Shown here in pieces: positions 6,172 through 10,542 of a DNA stretch of 10,542 nt. The stretch spans positions 1 to 10,542 of the forward strand of contig JAHIPE010000084.1 of NCBI GenBank assembly GCA_018894655.1, given 5' to 3'. The position numbers and the translations under genes were made by a program. The first letter of the stretch is position 1, and each line of letters opens with the position of its first letter. The notes below the pieces were generated by a model. It did no database searches. It had not been told where the DNA came from and saw only the letters and a list, made by a program, of their open reading frames with translations. This DNA comes from Actinomycetota bacterium (GTDB taxonomy: Bacteria; Actinomycetota; Geothermincolia; Fen-727; Anoxymicrobiaceae).

Positions 6172-7437
6172 ATGGCAGATGACGGCAACGCACGTGACCC
6201 GGAGTCGGACTCCGTGTCCGCCGAGCTGGAAAAGCTGCGAGTGGAGAACGCCGTCTTGAAAGAGGAGCATTCGGTGAAGAGGAAACGCAAAGACTCGTTC
6301 TCGCGAAGCTTCCTGGTCTGGTTCCTCATAGTGCTTGCCTGCCTGACCGCCTTCGGCGGGGCGATAGCCGTTTGGACGCGGGCCACCACCCTCGATACGG
6401 ACGACTTCGTCAACACGGTCGCACCGCTCATCAAGGAAGACGCGGTGGCAACCGTGATCAGCAACAAGGCAGTCGATGCCCTGTTCAAGGATGTCTATGT
6501 CACCGGTCACCTGGAAGAGGCGTTGCCCGAAGACCTTCAGTTCGTCACGGAGCCACTGTCGAACGTCCTCGAGACCCTGGCCGGGTTAGCCGCCAAGGAG
6601 ATCCTCACAAGCGACCAGTTCTACTGGGTATGGGAGAATGCGCTCCGCCTGGCTCACTCTGAGGCCGTAGAGGTTATTAGAGGCGATAGCGAAGTCAAGC
6701 TCACCGAGGAAGGCAAGGTGGTCCTGGACCTCGGGGAACTCCTGAGCGGCATCCGCGACCAGCTCGTGGATAACGGGATGGAGTTCCTGAAAGGCATTGA
6801 CATCCCCGACTCAGCCGGGCAGTTCGTGCTGTTCGAGGCTGACAACCTCGGCATGGCCAAGGACGTGGTCAACCTGCTTGATACCGTTAACTGGGCCCTT
6901 CCTTTGCTCTCCTTGATCTTCTTCATCGTCGCGGTGTTGATAGCCAAGGACCGGCGCAAGGCGTTGCTTGGGGCCGGTGTCGGGTTGGCGGTAGCCATGG
7001 TACTCACACTGATCGTGCTGCGACTGGCTAAGGAAGAGCTGCTCGGCCAGATCAAGGACATGGACGTACAGGCAGCCGCGGGGGTCGTTTGGAACCACGT
7101 CTTCGCCGGTCTCGTCAGGACCGACTGGGGCGCCCTGACACTCGGGGTACTGGTCGCCGTTGGAGCCGCGGTCGCCGGGCCATACAACTGGGCGATATCG
7201 CTTCGGAAGAAGACGGCGGGGCTGTTCGGGGGTTGGCGGGAGCGCCGTAAGAGCGGTAAGAATGCCGTGGGTCCTGTTGGCGCCTTTATCGCCGACCATG
7301 CGGGGAGCCTCCGTATAGCCGGTGCCGCCGTGGCCCTGATCATCCTGCTGCTGCTGCCGCACCTCTCGGCCCTGGCGTTGATAATCACGGCGGTTGTGTA
7401 CCTGGCGTACCTTGCGGCAATCGAGTTGCTTCGCTGA
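6172..7437 (+). CDS. Conserved integral membrane protein with large extracytoplasmic domain, function unknown
   Basis: This 421-residue protein begins with a hydrophilic, probably cytoplasmic segment containing a short coiled-coil-like stretch (about 16-35) and a basic cluster KRKRK (36-40). A first membrane span at about 46-68 is followed by an outside domain of roughly 170 residues (69-238). Further spans lie near 241-258, 264-284, 319-337, 381-398 and 400-416. Right after the first span, TTLDTDDFVNTVAPLIKEDA (72-91) resembles an LDTDxYVxTVAPL motif that I recall from integral membrane proteins common in Actinobacteria; I know of no assigned function for them. A basic cytoplasmic loop lies at 345-363. 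The start is ATG 6172, with AGGAGG (6158-6163) seven bases upstream. It follows the dehydrogenase by 83 bases on the same strand, so co-transcription is possible but no functional link is evident. Confidence 0.88.
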   Translation: MADDGNARDPESDSVSAELEKLRVENAVLKEEHSVKRKRKDSFSRSFLVWFLIVLACLTAFGGAIAVWTRATTLDTDDFVNTVAPLIKEDAVATVISNKAVDALFKDVYVTGHLEEALPEDLQFVTEPLSNVLETLAGLAAKEILTSDQFYWVWENALRLAHSEAVEVIRGDSEVKLTEEGKVVLDLGELLSGIRDQLVDNGMEFLKGIDIPDSAGQFVLFEADNLGMAKDVVNLLDTVNWALPLLSLIFFIVAVLIAKDRRKALLGAGVGLAVAMVLTLIVLRLAKEELLGQIKDMDVQAAAGVVWNHVFAGLVRTDWGALTLGVLVAVGAAVAGPYNWAISLRKKTAGLFGGWRERRKSGKNAVGPVGAFIADHAGSLRIAGAAVALIILLLLPHLSALALIITAVVYLAYLAAIELLR

Positions 7438-7477
7438 CGTGCATGGTAATCCAACCACAAAGCGTCGATAATGGTGA

Positions 7478-7671
7478 CCGCCACGGAGGGAGATCGCTGG
7501 AGAACACGACGAGATGGCGGAGGACCTGGCCAACGACTCCTCCGACGCCTTCGATGAACTGGAGCGGTCGTAGGCCTCTACGAGGCTCTGATCGAGGCCA
7601 GGGTCCAGGCGAGCTGGGCCGAGCATGCCCCGGGCAGGCTCACCGTGATCATGCAGCAGGCCGCCAGATAG
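7478..7671 (+). pseudogene. Short frameshifted coding remnant, unidentified
   Basis: Two overlapping open frames here have the G/C-rich third positions of the neighbouring genes. The first runs from 7478 (just after a TGA) to TAG 7571-7573 and contains ATG 7514 followed by AEDLANDSSDAFDELERS. The second, in another frame, is open from 7558 to TAG 7669-7671 and reads VVGLYEALIEARVQASWAEH and then APGRLTVIMQQAAR. Removing one base between 7558 and 7573 would join them into one acidic, helix-rich peptide of about 52 residues starting at 7514. A weak GGAG (7499-7502) lies 11 bases before that ATG. The piece ends five bases before the stop of the convergent lipoprotein gene. It could be the decayed end of a larger gene, a small gene with a real mutation, or a sequencing or assembly error. 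I recognise no family. Confidence 0.35.
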
Positions 7672-7676
7672 CCAAT

Positions 7677-8483
7677 CTACTCCTGGGCGGGCAGCGGCAG
7701 GGGGCTGACCTGGTCGGGCGCCTTGATGGTCAGCTTCTTGTTGTAGTCACTCAGCACAACCGTCGCTTCCCCTGTCACCATGTCGCCGGGCTTGGCGTAC
7801 CCCAGTTTGATCAGGTCATCGGTGGCACGGTACTTTATTACTTCCACTGAGCTCTTGAAGTATTCGTTCTTTTTCAGGATATAGAAATCGAACTCCGCCT
7901 TGAGCTCCTCCAGCTCATCAACGGTCCTGACCTGCTTGCCCTCCGGGTCCTTCAGAAGGTCGGTCACACCGGGCAGCTTGACCAGGGCCTCCATATCCGG
8001 GATACCCCGGATGTGATAGCAGGCCTCACCGTCGATCTTGGTGTCACCCAGCTTTTTGAGCTCCTTGAAGTACTTGATGTACTGTGACACCGATAGGGCC
8101 TGAGTAACCGGCGGGGGCAACTGCACAGCCTGGGGCACCTCGTACCAGTTGCCGGCAAGCTCCCAGTACTGCTTATCCCCGACCTGGAGCATGGTTACCG
8201 GGACACCGGGGGCGAGTTCTGTCTTGATACGCATGTCCCCCGTCCGATAGTCGATGTCCCCCTCCGATTTCTGGACGTAGTTCTGCTTCGCCACCCTCCC
8301 CTCCTGGATAGGCGCGGCTGGCAGCTTTATCGTCGACTCGACCGCGAAGTGCAACGTCTTTATGTCCTTCGACGCGCGCATGGAGCCCTTGAGCACCTGC
8401 TCGGCATCAGGGCCGCAACCGGAAAACAGCACCGGCATCAGCACCAGTGGAACCAACAGCAACATGGCAATAAGCTTCTTCAA
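7677..8483 (-). CDS. Secreted lipoprotein, LppX/LolA-like fold (probable)
   Basis: The N-terminus is a typical lipoprotein signal peptide: KK, a hydrophobic stretch from about residue 4 to 20, and a lipobox LFSGC with the lipidated Cys at residue 23. The mature part is about 245 residues, without other membrane spans. It reads like the LppX/LprG/LolA-like group: an early segment of the type 'AEQVLKGSMRASKDIKTLHF', strands with DYRTGDMRIKTEL, then KQYWELAGNWYEVP, and a later DGEACYHIRG. Such proteins have a half-barrel that binds lipids or other hydrophobic ligands at the cell surface; that role is family knowledge and the assignment is by resemblance only. I chose TTG 8483-8481 because GAGGTGA (8495-8489) is a strong Shine-Dalgarno at the right distance and the resulting MKKLIAM start is classic. 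GTG 8492-8490, three codons upstream and inside that site, is the alternative. The gene is transcribed convergently to the remnant at 7478-7671 and divergently from the AOR gene. Confidence 0.85.
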   Translation of the reverse strand: MKKLIAMLLLVPLVLMPVLFSGCGPDAEQVLKGSMRASKDIKTLHFAVESTIKLPAAPIQEGRVAKQNYVQKSEGDIDYRTGDMRIKTELAPGVPVTMLQVGDKQYWELAGNWYEVPQAVQLPPPVTQALSVSQYIKYFKELKKLGDTKIDGEACYHIRGIPDMEALVKLPGVTDLLKDPEGKQVRTVDELEELKAEFDFYILKKNEYFKSSVEVIKYRATDDLIKLGYAKPGDMVTGEATVVLSDYNKKLTIKAPDQVSPLPLPAQE

Positions 8484-8546
8484 TTCGTTCACCTCTCATC
8501 GGTCAGGATTACATTCCTCTGGACACGCTCACCGCCGTCCACGGTA

Positions 8547-8575
8547 ATTATAACGGGGACACTCCCCCTTGGATA
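8547..8575 (-). promoter_or_regulatory. Putative promoter of the lipoprotein gene
   Basis: On the minus strand a perfect TATAAT occupies 8552-8547. At a 17-base spacing upstream lies TATCCA (8575-8570), sharing three of six bases with the -35 consensus. Transcription would start near 8540, leaving a leader of roughly 55 bases before the lipoprotein start. A short GGGGA/TCCCC inverted repeat (8555-8559 and 8563-8567) falls inside the spacer and could be a protein-binding site. Only the -10 is strong. Confidence 0.4.
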
Positions 8576-8679
8576 CCCGGGTCAACAGGTCTAACGTGCA
8601 CCGGTGTCGTAAAATACTTCAGGCGGCTTCTTACAACGCCTCATATATGCAGACGGGCCAAAGGAGAGGTTGGTTCAAC

Positions 8680-10542
8680 ATGGACGGGTACATCGGCAAG
8701 CTCCTGAACATCAACTTGAATGACGGGAGCGGGAAAGAGTTCACCGTTCCCGAGGAGATACTGCAGAAGTACCTCGGGGGGAAGGGGCTGGGGGCATGGC
8801 TGCTCTTCAAGGGGCTGGAGCCACACGTTGATCCGCTGGACCCCGACAACGTGCTCCTTCTAATGACCGGCCCGCTGACCGGCCTTTCGATACCGGCGGT
8901 GAACCACCTGTCCATCTGCACCAAGTCCCCGTTGACCGGCACCCTGGTGAGCGCTTCCCTGGGAGGCGATTTCGCGGTCAGGCTGAAGTCCTGCGGGTTC
9001 GACGGGGTTATACTACGGGGCCGGTCGCCCCGTCCCGTTCTTATCGACATCACCGAGGGACGGTGGAAGATACGGGACGCGGGCAAGCTCTGGGGCACCA
9101 ACGTCGTACAGGCGCAGGAACTGCTCGAGAGCAATGTGGCAAGCATCCTTTGCATAGGTCCAGCCGGTGAGAACCTTGTCCACTACGCCACCATTGCCTC
9201 CGGGGAGCACACCGCCCAGAGGGGTGGCACCGGCGCCGTCCTGGGGTCCAAGCTGGTCAAGGCGATAAGGGTCGGGGGGTCGTTCGAGACCTCCGTGTTC
9301 GATCGCGAGCGGCTGAAGAGCCCTGTCCGGTCGATCAAGGAGAAGCTCAAGGCCCTCGAGTCTTTCCCGAAGTATGGCACGGCCGGGAACGTTGCCAAGT
9401 CCAACGAGAAAGGGGTGTTGCCCACCAGAAGCTTTTCCGCCGGGTCCTTTGATAACTACACGAAGATAAGCGGCGACGCGCTGCGCTCGCAGATCAAGCG
9501 GAAGGCGTTCGACTGCCCCGGATGCCCGGTCGATTGCACCAGCGAGATGAAGATCACGACTAAGAGCGGGACAATCCGGGTCAAGGGGCCCGGGTATCAG
9601 CCGCTTGTCATGCTGGGCAGCAACCTGCTGATCGACGACCTCGACGCGATAATCCGTAACAACTACGCGTGCTACCTCCTGGGTTTGGACCCGGTGAGCA
9701 CCGGTGGAACGATAGCGCTGGCGATGGAGCTCTCCGAAAAAGGCAGGATGGACCTCCCGCTTCGGTTCGGAAGCGCCCGAGAGGTCGGTCACGTTCTGCC
9801 GTTGATCGCCAACCGCAGGGGGCCCGGTGACGAGCTCGCCGACGGGGCCGCACGCCTGGTGCTGAAGTACGGGTACAGCGACCTGTGCATGACCGTGAAA
9901 GGCATGGAGCTCCCCGGGTACGACCCCAGGGGCTGTTGGGGCCAGGGTCTTGCGTTCGCTACGTGTCCCGCCGGGGGGAGTCACGTCGGCTCCATGATGG
10001 CCGCCCCGGAGATACAGGGCAGGCCTGTCTCCATCCCCGGTGCGAAAGCGGCGGGTAAGGTCCGCCTGACGATATTCGCCCAGAACATGTTCAACTCAAT
10101 CGACTGCCTGGTCGGCTGTTTCCGCGCCTCCTACTGCCTGGCAATCCCCCCGGAATGGATGCGTGGTCTTCCCTCATGGCTGACCGGGTTCTTCGCCGGC
10201 AGAACCCCGTCGATGGCCGCCTCCTTCATCGACCTGGCGGATTACTACAAGGCGGTCTCGTTCGTAACCGGCGTCCGGTACAACAGGAGCGCATTTCTCC
10301 GGGTGGGTGAACGCACCTTCAACCTCGAGCGGCTGTTCAACCTGCGGGAAGGCCTCACCAGCAAAGATGATAGCCTGCCCCTGCGCTTCATCGGCGAGCC
10401 TTTCCGGGAGAGTGAGATCAGCGGCAAGGTTGTACCGCTCACCAGGATGCTCCTCAAGTACTACCGCCTGAGAGGATGGAACGAGGTCGGTATCCCCACC
10501 GAGCAGCGCCTGAGAAAGCTGGCGATCGAAGAGCGGCCGTAG
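8680..10542 (+). CDS. Aldehyde:ferredoxin oxidoreductase family protein (tungstopterin, divergent)
   Basis: AOR-family enzymes use a tungsten bis-pyranopterin and a [4Fe-4S] cluster to interconvert aldehydes and acids with ferredoxin in anaerobes. This complete 620-residue protein follows the family from end to end: GYIGKLLNINL at 3-13, LGGKGLGAWLL at 32-42, MTGPLTG at 62-68, TKSPLTGTL at 81-89, GPAGENLVHYATIASGEHTA at 160-179 then RGGTGAVLGSK at 181-191, and LPTRSF at 247-252. The cluster ligands are C279, C282 and C286 (CPGCPVDC) plus C480 in DCLVGC. STGGTIALAME is at 340-350, KGMELPGYDPRG at 407-418, His435 is in AGGSH, and NLREGLTSKDDSLPLR is at 554-569. Some motifs depart from the usual form: SGR is VNH (74-76), DSN is SAS (91-93) and GPEYE is GPGYQ (303-307). 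ATG 8680 is preferred over upstream in-frame starts because it gives the standard N-terminus and follows AAGGAGAGG. Cofactor-synthesis partners, if any, lie outside the window. Substrate unknown. Confidence 0.95.
   Translation: MDGYIGKLLNINLNDGSGKEFTVPEEILQKYLGGKGLGAWLLFKGLEPHVDPLDPDNVLLLMTGPLTGLSIPAVNHLSICTKSPLTGTLVSASLGGDFAVRLKSCGFDGVILRGRSPRPVLIDITEGRWKIRDAGKLWGTNVVQAQELLESNVASILCIGPAGENLVHYATIASGEHTAQRGGTGAVLGSKLVKAIRVGGSFETSVFDRERLKSPVRSIKEKLKALESFPKYGTAGNVAKSNEKGVLPTRSFSAGSFDNYTKISGDALRSQIKRKAFDCPGCPVDCTSEMKITTKSGTIRVKGPGYQPLVMLGSNLLIDDLDAIIRNNYACYLLGLDPVSTGGTIALAMELSEKGRMDLPLRFGSAREVGHVLPLIANRRGPGDELADGAARLVLKYGYSDLCMTVKGMELPGYDPRGCWGQGLAFATCPAGGSHVGSMMAAPEIQGRPVSIPGAKAAGKVRLTIFAQNMFNSIDCLVGCFRASYCLAIPPEWMRGLPSWLTGFFAGRTPSMAASFIDLADYYKAVSFVTGVRYNRSAFLRVGERTFNLERLFNLREGLTSKDDSLPLRFIGEPFRESEISGKVVPLTRMLLKYYRLRGWNEVGIPTEQRLRKLAIEERP

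Noticed and set aside
7443..7850. Plus-strand open frame crossing into the lipoprotein gene
   Set aside because: Its second half is antisense to the well-supported lipoprotein, its composition is not protein-like, and a different pair of frames at 7478-7671 has better codon use.
8590..8615. Promoter for the AOR gene with TAAAAT at 8610-8615 beside the palindrome CACCGGTG (8599-8606)
   Set aside because: The -10 is plausible, but no -35 is found at an acceptable spacing, and an eight-base palindrome is not rare in this composition. Too weak to list as a feature.
8569..8679. Upstream in-frame extension of the AOR gene (ATG 8569 or 8647)
   Set aside because: Neither ATG has a Shine-Dalgarno. 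Family members begin at about the GYIGKLL block, which ATG 8680 provides with AAGGAGAGG upstream.
1..10542. CRISPR arrays, tRNA or rRNA genes, insertion sequences, phage genes
   Set aside because: Reading both strands showed no regularly spaced repeats, no tRNA-like cloverleaf, no rRNA similarity and no transposase or integrase motifs.

Overview
The window is GC-rich bacterial DNA with a strong G/C preference at third codon positions, tight gene packing, clear Shine-Dalgarno sites and several GTG or TTG starts. It carries two-subunit glycyl-tRNA synthetase (glyQ + glyS), an N-terminal piece of pyruvate phosphate dikinase, an acyl-CoA dehydrogenase and a tungsten-type aldehyde:ferredoxin oxidoreductase (AOR) homologue. 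One membrane protein has a motif I associate with actinobacterial integral membrane proteins. Together these suggest an anaerobic, possibly deep-branching or thermophilic Actinomycetota lineage. This placement is an inference from gene content, not a proven identity.

Layout. Positions 1-4692 form a minus-strand block that reads from right to left: a lysine-rich seven-span membrane protein of unknown function (4692-3646), glyQ (3623-2742), glyS (2728-650), then ppdK (463 to the window edge, incomplete). The first three are separated by only 22 and 13 bases and look co-transcribed. A 186-base gap separates glyS from ppdK; it holds a G/C-rich palindromic repeat and a separate stem-loop that abuts the ppdK ribosome binding site. 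A divergent intergenic region (4693-4849) with an A/T-rich island and a perfect TATAAT leads into plus-strand genes: an acyl-CoA dehydrogenase (4850-6088) and a six-span membrane protein with a large external loop (6172-7437). From about 7478 to 7671 there is a short, apparently frameshifted coding remnant that runs up to the stop codon of a convergent lipoprotein gene (minus strand, 7677-8483). A second divergent intergenic region (8484-8679) leads to the complete AOR-family gene (8680-10542).

How the genes work together. glyQ and glyS make the two subunits of one enzyme, and ppdK beside glyQS is a gene order I have seen in other bacteria. The dehydrogenase and the AOR homologue point to acid, acyl-CoA and aldehyde redox metabolism, but nothing here proves a shared pathway. 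No phage, transposase, CRISPR array, tRNA or rRNA was recognised. The most notable points are an AOR whose usual cofactor- and substrate-proximal motifs are substituted, an acyl-CoA dehydrogenase whose catalytic base appears to sit in the alternative LCAD/IVD position, an uncharacterised membrane gene heading the glyQS operon, and the frameshifted remnant.
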